A stretch of DNA of 64,000 nt, from assembly GCF_016591975.1 (NCBI RefSeq), contig NZ_AP024169.1, positions 15,001-79,000 of the forward strand. Reading direction: 5' to 3'. Within the stretch, counting starts at the first letter, position 1, and every line of letters starts with the position of its first letter. A program made the translations under genes and the position numbers. The notes beneath the pieces are model-generated. The model was not told the DNA's origin. It searched no databases and saw only the letters and a list, made by a program, of their open reading frames with translations. Of the stretch, positions 27,915 to 36,681 are shown piece by piece. The stretch comes from Anaeromicropila herbilytica (GTDB lineage Bacteria > Bacillota > Clostridia > Lachnospirales > Lachnospiraceae).

Positions 27915-29879
27915 ATGGAGAAGAAACCATTTTATATGACAACAGCAATTGCATATACATCAGGTAAGCCTCATATTGGTAATACCTATGAGGTTGTATT
28001 AGCAGATAGTATAGCAAGGTTTAAAAGACAACAGGGCTTTGATGTATTCTTTCAAACAGGTACGGATGAACACGGGCAAAAGATTGAGTTAAAGGCTGAA
28101 GAAGCAAGTATTACGCCAAAACAATTTGTAGATAACGTTGCAGGTGAGATTAAAAGTATATGGGATCTTATGAATACATCTTATGATAAATTTATTCGTA
28201 CAACAGATGATTATCATGAAAAACAAGTACAAAAAATCTTTAAGAAATTATATGAGCAAGGTGACATATATAAAGGACATTATGAAGGAATGTATTGTAC
28301 ACCATGTGAGTCCTTCTTTACTTCTTCCCAATTAGTGGATGGAAAATGTCCAGACTGTGGTAGAGAAGTTCAACCTGCCAAAGAAGAAGCTTACTTCTTA
28401 AAGCTTGGAAAATATACGAATCGCTTAATTGAACACATCAATACTCATCCAGAATTTATTCAACCAGAATCAAGAAAGAACGAGATGATGAATAACTTCT
28501 TGTTACCAGGACTTCAAGATCTATGTGTATCAAGAACATCTTTCAAATGGGGAATTCCAGTAGACTTTGATGATAAACATGTAGTATATGTGTGGCTAGA
28601 TGCACTAAGTAACTATATTACTGGTATAGGATATGACCTAGATGGCAATTCAACTGATCAATTTAACAAGTTCTGGCCTGCTGACTTACATCTTATCGGG
28701 AAAGATATACTTAGATTCCATACGATTTATTGGCCAATTATGTTAATGGCTCTAGATCTACCTCTTCCAAAACAAGTATTTGGACATCCTTGGCTAATGC
28801 AAGGCGATGGTAAGATGAGTAAATCAAAAGGTAATGTACTCTATGCAGATGACCTTGTTAATTTCTTTGGCGTGGATTCTGTTCGATATTTTGTATTACA
28901 TGAGATGCCATTTGATAATGACGGTGTAATTACTTGGGAACTAATGGTTGAGAGAATGAACTCTGACCTTGCGAATACCTTAGGTAACTTAGTAAATCGT
29001 ACGATATCTATGTCTAATAAATATTTCGGTGGTATTGTGAAGAATACTGGAGTAAAAGAGGCAGTAGATGAAGAATTAAAGGAATTAGCATTATTAACTC
29101 CTAAAAAAGTAGTGGAAAAGATGGAGAAATTAAGAGTTGCTGATGCAATTACAGAAATCTTCACGTTGTTCAAGAGATGTAATAAATACATTGATGAAAC
29201 AATGCCTTGGGTATTAGCAAAAGAAGAGGATAAGAAGCCACGTCTTGAAACTGTGCTATACAATTTAGTAGAAGGAATTACAATAGGTGCAAGTCTATTA
29301 GAATCCTTTATGCCAGAGACTGCACAAAAAATCGTAGCACAATTAAATACAAAGATTAGAACAATTGAGGAGTTAAATGAATATGGACAATATCCATCTG
29401 GAAATAAAGTTACAGAAACGCCAGAGATTCTATTTGCTCGTTTAGATATGAAAGAAGTATTAGAAAAAGTTGAGGAATTAAAAAGGAAAATGATGCCAGC
29501 AGAAGAAGTAAAAGAAGAAAATAGTGAAGCAGTAATTGAAGTAGAGAAAAAAGAAGAAATCTCTTATGATGATTTCATGAAAATGCAATTTCAAGTAGGA
29601 CAAATTATTGCTTGTGAAGAAGTTCCAAAGTCAAAGAAATTATTATGTTCTCAGGTTAAGATCGGAAATGAAGTAAAACAAATTGTATCTGGAATTAAAG
29701 CATATTACACACCAGAGCAAATGGTTGGTAAAAAAGTTATGGTCTTAGTGAATCTAAAACCAGCAAAATTAGCAGGAGTTCTATCAGAGGGAATGCTTCT
29801 ATGTGCTGAGGATGAAAATGGAGAACTAGCTCTTATGGTTCCAGAAAAGAATATGCCAGCAGGAGCAGAGATCTGCTAA
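27915..29879 (+). CDS. metG: Methionyl-tRNA synthetase
   Basis: Charges tRNA-Met with methionine. 654 residues. Class I motifs HIGN (20-23) and KMSKS (about 300-304). The zinc knuckle CTPCESF...GKCPDC (about 127-148) has one pair of CxxC motifs, as in Bacillus MetS. The C-terminal Arc1p-like tRNA-binding domain begins near 555 (MKMQFQVGQI). AGGAGG before ATG. Heads the metG-tatD-ksgA group conserved in Firmicutes. Confidence 0.97.
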   Translation: MEKKPFYMTTAIAYTSGKPHIGNTYEVVLADSIARFKRQQGFDVFFQTGTDEHGQKIELKAEEASITPKQFVDNVAGEIKSIWDLMNTSYDKFIRTTDDYHEKQVQKIFKKLYEQGDIYKGHYEGMYCTPCESFFTSSQLVDGKCPDCGREVQPAKEEAYFLKLGKYTNRLIEHINTHPEFIQPESRKNEMMNNFLLPGLQDLCVSRTSFKWGIPVDFDDKHVVYVWLDALSNYITGIGYDLDGNSTDQFNKFWPADLHLIGKDILRFHTIYWPIMLMALDLPLPKQVFGHPWLMQGDGKMSKSKGNVLYADDLVNFFGVDSVRYFVLHEMPFDNDGVITWELMVERMNSDLANTLGNLVNRTISMSNKYFGGIVKNTGVKEAVDEELKELALLTPKKVVEKMEKLRVADAITEIFTLFKRCNKYIDETMPWVLAKEEDKKPRLETVLYNLVEGITIGASLLESFMPETAQKIVAQLNTKIRTIEELNEYGQYPSGNKVTETPEILFARLDMKEVLEKVEELKRKMMPAEEVKEENSEAVIEVEKKEEISYDDFMKMQFQVGQIIACEEVPKSKKLLCSQVKIGNEVKQIVSGIKAYYTPEQMVGKKVMVLVNLKPAKLAGVLSEGMLLCAEDENGELALMVPEKNMPAGAEIC

Positions 29880-29937
29880 TAAAAAGGCATGGGAACTAGT
29901 GTGAATGTTAAAAACAACTCACACCCCTGATTTATAT

Positions 29938-29952
29938 GTCGCCAATGGCGAC
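29938..29952 (+). repeat. Small GC-rich hairpin before tatD
   Basis: GTCGCC-AAT-GGCGAC, a perfect 6-bp stem with a 3-nt loop, directly before the tatD ribosome binding site. A second inverted repeat (GTGTGA/TCACAC, about 29899-29924) lies just upstream. Together they may modulate read-through from metG. Confidence 0.55.
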
Positions 29953-29966
29953 AGATGGGAGCTAGA

Positions 29967-30734
29967 ATGATAATAGATACACATGCACATTATGATGATG
30001 AGCAATTTGACAAAGATAGAGACGAATTACTTCATAATTTGAAGGAAAACGACATAGAATATGTAGTAAATATCGGAGCAAGCCTTAAAACAACAAAGAA
30101 CACTTTAGAATTAATGGAAGCATATGATTTTGTCTATGGAGCAATTGGAGTTCATCCAAGTGAGACTGCAGAGTTAAATGAAGAGAATTTCGCTTGGCTA
30201 AAAGAGCAAGTAGGAAGAGAAAAAGTTGTTGCAATTGGTGAAATTGGTCTAGACTATTATTGGGACGAACCTGATAGAGAGATTCAAAAAAAATGGTTTC
30301 ATAGACAGATGGAATTAGCCAAAGAAACTAAGCTACCAATGGTAATACACAGTAGAGATGCAGCAAAAGATACTCTTGATATGATGAAGACAGCAAAGGC
30401 TGATCAAGTAGGAGGAGTAATACATTGCTTTTCCTATGGTGTTGAGATGGCAAGAGAGTACCTTAATATGGGGTTCTACCTTGGTATTGGGGGCGTGCTT
30501 ACCTTTAATAATGCAAAGAAATTAAAAGAAGTAGTAGAATATATTCCTCTTGATCGCATTGTATTAGAAACGGATTGCCCATATCTTAGTCCTGTTCCCA
30601 ATCGTGGAAAGAGAAATTCTTCTCTTAATTTAGTATATGTCATTGATGAGATTGCAAGATTAAAGCGTATGAATAAAGAAGAGATAATCAGAGCAACCAA
30701 TAAAAACGCTAAAGAGTTATATCGTATCAGATAA
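29967..30734 (+). CDS. tatD: TatD family hydrolase
   Basis: 255-residue TIM-barrel metal-dependent deoxyribonuclease of the TatD/YabD type. Visible metal ligands: His6 and His8 (DTHAH), Glu in GEIGLDY (about 92), His in MVIHSRDA, His in GVIHCFSYG and the DCPYLSP motif near 205. Start set at ATG 29967 with GGGAG 5 nt upstream; ATG 29955 lacks a site. Between metG and ksgA, as in Bacillus yabD, though rnmV (yabF), usually next, is absent. Confidence 0.93.
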   Translation: MIIDTHAHYDDEQFDKDRDELLHNLKENDIEYVVNIGASLKTTKNTLELMEAYDFVYGAIGVHPSETAELNEENFAWLKEQVGREKVVAIGEIGLDYYWDEPDREIQKKWFHRQMELAKETKLPMVIHSRDAAKDTLDMMKTAKADQVGGVIHCFSYGVEMAREYLNMGFYLGIGGVLTFNNAKKLKEVVEYIPLDRIVLETDCPYLSPVPNRGKRNSSLNLVYVIDEIARLKRMNKEEIIRATNKNAKELYRIR

Positions 30735-30819
30735 TTATATTAAATATGTACCATAAATACTGGACAGATGCTAAAGATTGAAGGTAATGGGCATAAAAAT
30801 GAAAGGCATGGTAATAGAC

Positions 30820-31686
30820 ATGGCATCCTTAGGAAACCCAAAGAATACCATTGAAATATTAAATAAATATCATTTTGTATTTCAGAAGAAATTTGGACAG
30901 AACTTTTTGATTGATACACATGTATTAGAGAAAATTATTGCAGCAGCAGGTATTACAAAAGATGATATGGTACTTGAAATTGGACCAGGTATTGGGACAA
31001 TGACACAGTATCTATGTGAAAATGCTAGAGAAGTTGTTGCTGTGGAAATTGATAAAAAGTTAATTCCAATCTTAGAAGACACCTTATCAGAGTATGATAA
31101 CGTAACAGTTATTAATGAAGATATCTTAAAAGTAGACATTAAGAAATTAGCAGAAGAAAAGAATCATGGAAAGCCGATTAAAGTTGTGGCTAATCTTCCA
31201 TACTACATTACAACGCCTATTATCATGGGACTATTTGAAAGTAAAGTTCCAATTGATAATATAACGGTAATGGTACAAAAAGAAGTTGCAGATCGAATGG
31301 AAGTTGGACCTGGAACGAAAGATTATGGTGCTCTTTCCTTGGCAGTTCAATATTATGCAAAACCATATATTGTTGCAAATGTTCCAGCAAATTGCTTTAT
31401 GCCAAGACCTAATGTTGGTTCAGCAGTAATCAGGTTAACGAGACATCAGAATCCTCCAGTAGTTGCAGATGATGAAGATCTTATGTTCAGAATTATCAGA
31501 GCATCCTTTAACCAAAGAAGAAAGACCTTATTGAATGGTCTAAATAATAGCAGTGAAGTTAACTTACCAAAAGAAACAATATTAGAAGCAATTCATGAAC
31601 TTGAAGTAGCAGAAAATATTCGTGGAGAAGCTTTAACTCTAGAACAATTTGCTAAGTTAAGTAATATTATAAAAAGAAAATTATAA
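30820..31686 (+). CDS. rsmA: 16S rRNA dimethyladenosine transferase
   Basis: KsgA: dimethylates A1518 and A1519 near the 3' end of 16S rRNA, using SAM. 288 residues from this start. Visible: FGQNFLID, motif I ILEIGPGIGTMT-like (LEIGPGIGTMTQYL), and the catalytic NLPYYITTPI. The frame is open back to TTG 30778, with several in-frame ATGs. ATG 30820 gives MASLGNPKNTIEIL, which matches the family N terminus, but no start has a strong ribosome binding site, so the exact start is uncertain. Confidence 0.95.
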   Translation: MASLGNPKNTIEILNKYHFVFQKKFGQNFLIDTHVLEKIIAAAGITKDDMVLEIGPGIGTMTQYLCENAREVVAVEIDKKLIPILEDTLSEYDNVTVINEDILKVDIKKLAEEKNHGKPIKVVANLPYYITTPIIMGLFESKVPIDNITVMVQKEVADRMEVGPGTKDYGALSLAVQYYAKPYIVANVPANCFMPRPNVGSAVIRLTRHQNPPVVADDEDLMFRIIRASFNQRRKTLLNGLNNSSEVNLPKETILEAIHELEVAENIRGEALTLEQFAKLSNIIKRKL

Positions 31687-31718
31687 TAAAGCTATTACAA
31701 AACATACAATATAAAAAG

Positions 31719-31762
31719 TACACTATAACTAATTGAACGTTAGTTGCAGTGTATTTTTTTTA
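31719..31762 (+). terminator. Terminator of metG-tatD-ksgA
   Basis: TACACT...ACTA pairs with TAGT...AGTGTA (31719-31754 with a small internal loop), followed by eight T. 33 nt after ksgA. Confidence 0.85.
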
Positions 31763-31962
31763 TATAAATGCGCCAAGCTTACTCCTGTGCATCCGCTAGA
31801 GACCGTTAAATTTCCATGCCCTATTTATATTTGTAGCGGTGTTAAGATAATGGAATGGGAATTTGACACGAAGTTTAAGATTCTTAGAATGTTTATGAAT
31901 TAGTATTTGGGAGGTGGAATATATTAGTAATACAACTAATATAATTAATCAAAAAGGGAGTG

Positions 31963-33873
31963 ATGAATTTGTCTGATTATAAAAGATTTGTCTCATATGT
32001 GTATGATTATGAATATGGAATAAAAAGAAATAATGTTGGCTATGCAAGGGTCGAAGTGAAAAATGGACAATGCAAGATAACATTAAGTATAAAAGTTTCA
32101 AGTGTTCGAGTAAATACATTAAAATGCCATTTATTTATGAGGCAGGGCGCTAAAATTAAATGCTTAAGATTAGGCGATGGTGTTGTTAAAAATGGATCTT
32201 ATGAGTTTAGGTCTCTTATGGATTCGAATAATCTAATGGGAAGTAATTACTCAATTGATGAAATGGGTGGCATTATTGTATATTCGAGCTTAGACAAATT
32301 TTTTGCAACAGAGTGGGACGATAATCAAATCATATTATTAGATAGTTTTGAAGAACTTACCAATAAAAATAACAACAATAAAATAGAACAAGATGATCAT
32401 GAAAAAACTCAAACTGAAGACATTGTGGACAAATTAGGCGAAGAAATCCAGTCAACTCCTATTGAAATAAGTAAAGAGATAACAGATGAGTATGCCAATG
32501 AGGTAAAAAAAGAACAGAAAGATATAACAGATGAGATAATAGAACGAAAATCCAATTCCAATTTCAATGAACAAGATAGTTATAGACTTGCTCCAGAGCA
32601 GTCGAAAACGTCCAAGAAACAAAATGATTTAATACATAAGAATGAGGATGGAGAACAGGACCAGAAAAAGGATAACGAATTGGAAGTAGAAGTTGATTAT
32701 AGAAAAGAAAAGATGGATTATGAAATTAATCCAGAGCCAATCTATGGAGAAAAGCTTGTTTCGGATCACAAGAAAAGAGTTCAAGTGAAAGAAGTGCATT
32801 ACCAATATTATGATTATTATAATCGCATTGAACGTCGTAACATTAATGTAGATGAACAAAATCAAGATAAAAATGAAATTAAAGATATAGAAGAGAGAGA
32901 ACAACAAGGACAGAAACAAGAGCAGCAAGAAGAACAGCAACAGACAGAACAAGAGGCAAAACAACAAACAGAGCAACAAATGGAACAACCAGAACATCCA
33001 GAACAAGAGTACCAATACGATGATTATAACAATTACCAAGATAAATTTGATGAGATAGAGAAAGAAAATAGTAACAATTCAAACATTAATAGCAATATAG
33101 AGGAGTTTAATCAATACAGAAATGAGTTAAAAGCAGCAAGTGATGATATCAAACAGGAACAGATAGAGAACACTGAAGAAACAGATCAGGAGAAGCGCAA
33201 GAAAGAGGATGAAACAAATTCTATCAACAAATTCATGAGTGAAACCAACTTTAACAATTATGATAGCAATACACTAAACATGAATGAGTTGAAATTAAGT
33301 ACTGAAGAAGTTGAGATATCAAAACATATAGACGATATCAACAAGATTGAGGAACTCAGAATTAAAGAGCAGATAAGAATACAAGAAGATAGAAAAAAGC
33401 AACAAGATCAGCAAACAGTGGAGCAGAAGACATCTGGTAATAATGACAACTATCAAGACAGTTACTTTAGAACAGAAGCAAGATCAAGTTTCAAAAAGAA
33501 GAAAATATTAGGAGAAAGTATTGTAGCTAATAAAATATTTGAAAGTTATCCTAAGCTAAATGCTTTTAATGATAAGGAATTTGACGAGTGTGTTCGAATT
33601 GAACCTCAAGATTTAGGTTTATTCCCAGTAGACAATTGGATCTTAGGTAATAACAGTTTCTTATTGCATGGCTATTATAGTTACAGGCATTTATTATTTG
33701 CAGAAAAAAAGAATATGAACGTGTGTCAGTATCTATTGGGGGTTCCAGGAGTATATCAAACTCGTGAAAAGTTTGTAGCTAATATGTTCGGATTTCATTA
33801 CTTTAAGCCATCAAAAGGAAAAGAGCCAAAAGATGGTGATTTTGGTTACTGGTATATGGAAATAAAACTATAA
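31963..33873 (+). CDS. Large protein with Q/E-rich middle, unknown
   Basis: About 636 residues in three parts. The N-terminal part (1-130) looks globular and beta-rich. The middle (about 130-515) is low-complexity, dominated by Glu, Gln, Lys and Asn, with long QE runs near 300-350. The C-terminal part (about 525-636) is a conserved-looking globular domain with FDECVRIEPQDLGLFP and LLHGYYSYRHLL, ending in GDFGYWYMEIKL. I recognise the architecture as common in Lachnospiraceae but cannot name a function. No signal peptide or membrane helix. Start: ATG 31963 (alternative TTG 31969, better spaced from AAAGGGAG). Monocistronic. Confidence 0.8.
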   Translation: MNLSDYKRFVSYVYDYEYGIKRNNVGYARVEVKNGQCKITLSIKVSSVRVNTLKCHLFMRQGAKIKCLRLGDGVVKNGSYEFRSLMDSNNLMGSNYSIDEMGGIIVYSSLDKFFATEWDDNQIILLDSFEELTNKNNNNKIEQDDHEKTQTEDIVDKLGEEIQSTPIEISKEITDEYANEVKKEQKDITDEIIERKSNSNFNEQDSYRLAPEQSKTSKKQNDLIHKNEDGEQDQKKDNELEVEVDYRKEKMDYEINPEPIYGEKLVSDHKKRVQVKEVHYQYYDYYNRIERRNINVDEQNQDKNEIKDIEEREQQGQKQEQQEEQQQTEQEAKQQTEQQMEQPEHPEQEYQYDDYNNYQDKFDEIEKENSNNSNINSNIEEFNQYRNELKAASDDIKQEQIENTEETDQEKRKKEDETNSINKFMSETNFNNYDSNTLNMNELKLSTEEVEISKHIDDINKIEELRIKEQIRIQEDRKKQQDQQTVEQKTSGNNDNYQDSYFRTEARSSFKKKKILGESIVANKIFESYPKLNAFNDKEFDECVRIEPQDLGLFPVDNWILGNNSFLLHGYYSYRHLLFAEKKNMNVCQYLLGVPGVYQTREKFVANMFGFHYFKPSKGKEPKDGDFGYWYMEIKL

Positions 33874-33906
33874 GAATTGTTCAAAACAGTAAATATTATA
33901 TCTAAT

Positions 33907-33966
33907 AGGGATGTTAATGGAATAATCGCGATATTAAGTTATATCAATTAATTAGCATCCCTTTGT
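33907..33966. terminator. Bidirectional terminator between convergent genes
   Basis: AGGGATGTTAAT (33907-33918) pairs with ATTAGCATCCCT (33951-33962 region), with one mismatch, then TTTG. Located between the rightward Q/E-rich gene and the leftward acetyltransferase gene. Confidence 0.65.
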
Positions 33967-33973
33967 TATTAAA

Positions 33974-34525
33974 CTAAAGAGTATTAATTAAAGAATATCT
34001 TCTATGATCTTCCCATTCACCATTGATTTTAGCAAAAGAAGGGGACAAGCCTTCGTAATGAAAGCCAAGCTTTTCAATTAAGTGAATGGAAGCTGAATTC
34101 GATGGCATAATCATAGCTTCCATTCGATGGAGAGAATAATCACTAAAAATGATATCAATGCATTTAGATATACTTTCAGTAGCATAACCTTTCTTCTGAT
34201 GCCTATGGTCTATCTTATATCCCAGCTGGCAAGATAAAAATGCACCTCTTATTATATTGCTAATACTAATACAACCAATAATTCTATTCATGTTCTCTTT
34301 TTCAAAAATGTAATATCGAATATGCTTCATTTGAAGCATTTGCTTATACTCATATTCTAGTGTCTTCTCTTGAAAAGCTATAGTATAGAAACTAGGAAGT
34401 TTTGAAGGTTCATATGGACGTAGATGCTCTTGATTCTCCAAATAAAAAGTAAGAACTTTACTTGCTTCATTTGTTGGAAGAACTTTTAAACATAATCGGT
34501 TAGTTTCATATTGTAATTTCATCAT
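33974..34525 (-). CDS. GNAT family N-acetyltransferase (RimJ/RimL-like)
   Basis: 183-residue GNAT protein of the RimJ/RimL type. It shows the N-terminal LCLKVL strand, acetyl-CoA pocket (QLGYKIDHRHQKKGYATES, Q/R-x-x-G-x-A/G motif region near 115-133) and the motif SASIHLIEKLGFHYEG near 155-170. It may acetylate a protein N terminus, an antibiotic or a small amine; nothing in the sequence decides. 43 nt downstream of the nrdG-like gene on the same strand, probably co-transcribed. Confidence 0.85.
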   Translation of the reverse strand: MMKLQYETNRLCLKVLPTNEASKVLTFYLENQEHLRPYEPSKLPSFYTIAFQEKTLEYEYKQMLQMKHIRYYIFEKENMNRIIGCISISNIIRGAFLSCQLGYKIDHRHQKKGYATESISKCIDIIFSDYSLHRMEAMIMPSNSASIHLIEKLGFHYEGLSPSFAKINGEWEDHRRYSLINTL

Positions 34526-34567
34526 ATATTTTAACTCTCTCTTTAGTTGATGACTTAACAGTTACAA

Positions 34568-35263
34568 TTAGTCAATTCCTCTAATACCCACATTAGTAAT
34601 GTATGGCGTCAATAGTGTAACAAAATCTTTTAATTCAGGTAATGTATATCCATGTAGATTAGAACCGATGATATCAGGAGAATCTTTATAAGCTTGTAGA
34701 TAGTAGGCACGTGCTCCACTAATCCATTGTCCAATTGAAATAATGTCTTTTTCACAAACCAATTCCTTTACAACCGTTGTTCGAAATTCATAATCAATTA
34801 AATTTTCTAGAAGTAGGTTAACTGAGGAAGAAACTGAGGATAATTGTGGATTGGATATACCGGTTGCCCTATCATAATGTTCCTTTGAACTTTTAATATC
34901 CATAGCAACATAATCAATGGAATGATGTTTGATTAAATATTCTAACATGGAGTAATTTGTGCCATTGGTATCTAATTTTACTTTTAATCCTATAGATTTA
35001 ATTTGTTCTATAAAATCAGGAAGGTCGTTGTGAATGGTAGGTTCGCCCCCAGTTATACAGACTCCTTCCAATATGTTTTTTCGCTTTTCTAATATTGATA
35101 AGACATCCTGCTCGGGAATGGTAGGCTCAGAGTCAGGGGAAAGAACTAAGGATGAGTTGTGACAAAAGGGACATCTGTAATTACAATTTCCCAAGAAGAT
35201 AGTCGCAGCCAAGTGCTTTGGATAATCTAATAACGTTGTTTTATTAAAGCCGTGAATTTGCAT
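34568..35263 (-). CDS. nrdG: Anaerobic ribonucleotide reductase activase-like radical SAM protein
   Basis: 231-residue radical SAM protein annotated by pattern as the longer NrdG type. The 4Fe-4S motif is CNYRCPFC (Cys27, Cys31, Cys34), followed by GGEPTIHNDLPDF (SAM contact). The known role is to make the glycyl radical on NrdD. No nrdD lies beside it, so the partner is either distant or a different glycyl-radical enzyme. ATG 35263 follows AAGAGGTGAC on the minus strand. Confidence 0.82.
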   Translation of the reverse strand: MQIHGFNKTTLLDYPKHLAATIFLGNCNYRCPFCHNSSLVLSPDSEPTIPEQDVLSILEKRKNILEGVCITGGEPTIHNDLPDFIEQIKSIGLKVKLDTNGTNYSMLEYLIKHHSIDYVAMDIKSSKEHYDRATGISNPQLSSVSSSVNLLLENLIDYEFRTTVVKELVCEKDIISIGQWISGARAYYLQAYKDSPDIIGSNLHGYTLPELKDFVTLLTPYITNVGIRGID

Positions 35264-35384
35264 ATTGTCACCTCTTATTGTTCGTGATACGATATAGTAA
35301 CTATATCAGATTTTATTTTAGAAGTAAATGTGAATTGTATTGTCAGAAATAGCGAGATGAATAAGAAAAAGGCATGGTATATTT

Positions 35385-35876
35385 ATGGATGAAAAATATA
35401 TGAGAGAAGCAATTAAACAGGCAAAAAAGGCATACAATATAGATGAAGTTCCAATTGGGTGTGTAGTCGTATACGAGAATAAAATAATTGCTAGAGCATA
35501 TAATAAAAGAAATACGAAAAAGAATACATTAGCTCATGCAGAGATTATAGCAATTGACAAGGCAAGTAAGGTGTTAGGTGATTGGAGATTAGAGGATTGT
35601 AGTATGTATATTACTTTAGAGCCATGCCCAATGTGTGCAGGTGCTATTGTGCAATCTCGAATGAAAGAGGTTATTATTGGTAGTATGAATCCCAAGGCAG
35701 GATGTGCAGGTTCTATTATTAACTTACTACAAATGGAGGAATTCAATCATCAAGTTCAATTAAAAACAGGTGTATTAGAAGAAGAATGTACGTTGTTGTT
35801 AAAAGATTTCTTTAAATCTTTACGAGTACGTAAAAGAGAAATGAAGATGGAAAAGAATAATACAGTAGCGGAATAG
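35385..35876 (+). CDS. tadA: tRNA-specific adenosine deaminase
   Basis: Deaminates A34 to inosine in tRNA-Arg(ACG). 163 residues. Zinc site: His51 and proton-shuttling Glu53 in HAEIIAI, Cys81 and Cys84 in EPCPMCAGAIV. Followed immediately by the SRP RNA gene, as in most Firmicutes; dnaX, normally next, is missing here. The start follows AAAAAGG at a fairly long spacing. Confidence 0.95.
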   Translation: MDEKYMREAIKQAKKAYNIDEVPIGCVVVYENKIIARAYNKRNTKKNTLAHAEIIAIDKASKVLGDWRLEDCSMYITLEPCPMCAGAIVQSRMKEVIIGSMNPKAGCAGSIINLLQMEEFNHQVQLKTGVLEEECTLLLKDFFKSLRVRKREMKMEKNNTVAE

Positions 35877-35896
35877 ACATAGTAATAATAATACTA

Positions 35897-35925
35897 TTGA
35901 CATTGCTATATATTAAAGTTATAAT
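35897..35925 (+). promoter_or_regulatory. Consensus promoter of the SRP RNA gene
   Basis: TTGACA (35897-35902), 17-bp spacer, TATAAT (35920-35925): a full consensus, fitting a highly expressed stable RNA. Predicted start near 35932, about 40 nt before the mature 5' end, implying 5' processing. Confidence 0.88.
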
Positions 35926-35972
35926 TACAAATACACTGTTAATTATATAACTGTATCAAAAACGTCAAAAAG

Positions 35973-36241
35973 TTTCCGTGCAGCCGGGGAGATAGCGGTG
36001 CCCTGTACCTGCAATCCGCTACAGCAGGGGTGATGTTTTGCCTAGGGTTCTCATCTTGTAGGGCTGCCCTTTATAAGTGATGTTGACGTCTGGGTCTTAC
36101 GCAACAGGAATTCGTGAACCGTGTCAGGTCAGGAATGGAGCAGCACTAAGCGAAAGCTCTTGTGTGCCGTAAGGCTACCTGGACCGAGTTAACTGTAAAG
36201 GTAACGCCTATGGAGAGAATTCAAAGCAAAGCGCACGGAAT
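35973..36241 (+). ncRNA. ffs: Signal recognition particle RNA, large type
   Basis: About 269 nt. The 5' end TTCCGTGC pairs with the 3' GCACGGAA (35974-35981 with 36233-36240). The Ffh-binding domain IV is recognisable at about 36121-36175 (GTGTCAGGTC, AGGAATGGAGCAGCACTAAG; GGAA-type loop nearby). The 5' segment with paired loops corresponds to the Alu-like domain seen in Bacillus scRNA and clostridial SRP RNAs. Located after tadA, as is common. Confidence 0.93.
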
Positions 36242-36284
36242 TTAATAGATAAATTATATTTTATACAAGTAAATACGAATACAC

Positions 36285-36320
36285 AAAGATGTCATAACTC
36301 GTTATGTACATCTTTTCTTT
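36285..36320 (+). terminator. Terminator of the SRP RNA gene
   Basis: AAAGATGT-CATAAC pairs with GTTATGTACATCTTT with a single bulge, closing on TC, then a T-rich tail (TTTTCTTTTTT). About 45 nt after the mature 3' end. Confidence 0.85.
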
Positions 36321-36393
36321 TTTATTAGACTTATTAGTAGATAATAAGTCAATAAGTAGTTACTCTAAGAAAACCATATCCTCATGTTAGAAT

Positions 36394-36494
36394 CTATCAA
36401 TGGGGGTAGTTCTATATACAATTGAAAGGGGTCGGTAAACTATCAATGGGGATAGGCCTTTGTTCTTTACCATCAGAAATGATGGGCCGACCCT
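36394..36494 (+). ncRNA. Candidate structured RNA with paired CAATGGGG hairpins
   Basis: Two 16-nt near-identical units, CTATCAATGGGGGTAG (36394-36409) and CTATCAATGGGGATAG (36440-36455), each fold as a 3-4 bp hairpin with CAATGGGG in the loop. The second lies in a larger fold: GGGGTCGG (36428-36435) pairs with CCGACCCT (36487-36494), enclosing TAAA/TTTA around the second unit and CATCA-GAAA-TGATG (36471-36484), a GNRA tetraloop hairpin. It matches no riboswitch class I know. It could be a small RNA or a leader of the gene at 36682. No promoter is clear. Confidence 0.4.
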
Positions 36495-36681
36495 ATAAAT
36501 TCATATTGGATCATATTAAAAGTTTTTAAATTAATAAATGGATACAAAAAGTCATATATTATGTTCAAACAACAAGAAAAATGTCAAAATATAAAGTTTT
36601 ACTTCACGAAGCTATTAGAATGAATTATAATAATAAAAGAATACAAAGATACATTGATAAGATAAAATATGAGGTGAGACA

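Noticed and set aside
32629..33082. Leftward frames with many Leu/Phe/Val residues that look membrane-like
   Set aside because: Complement of Gln/Glu-rich codons in the real gene; a known artefact of such composition.
36394..36455. Two direct repeats as a possible CRISPR array
   Set aside because: Only two short units, internal hairpins, no regular spacer series and no cas genes.
36428..36494. Known riboswitch class upstream of the cNMP-fold gene
   Set aside because: I compared it from memory with TPP, purine, THF, c-di-GMP, fluoride and guanidine cores and found no matching signature.
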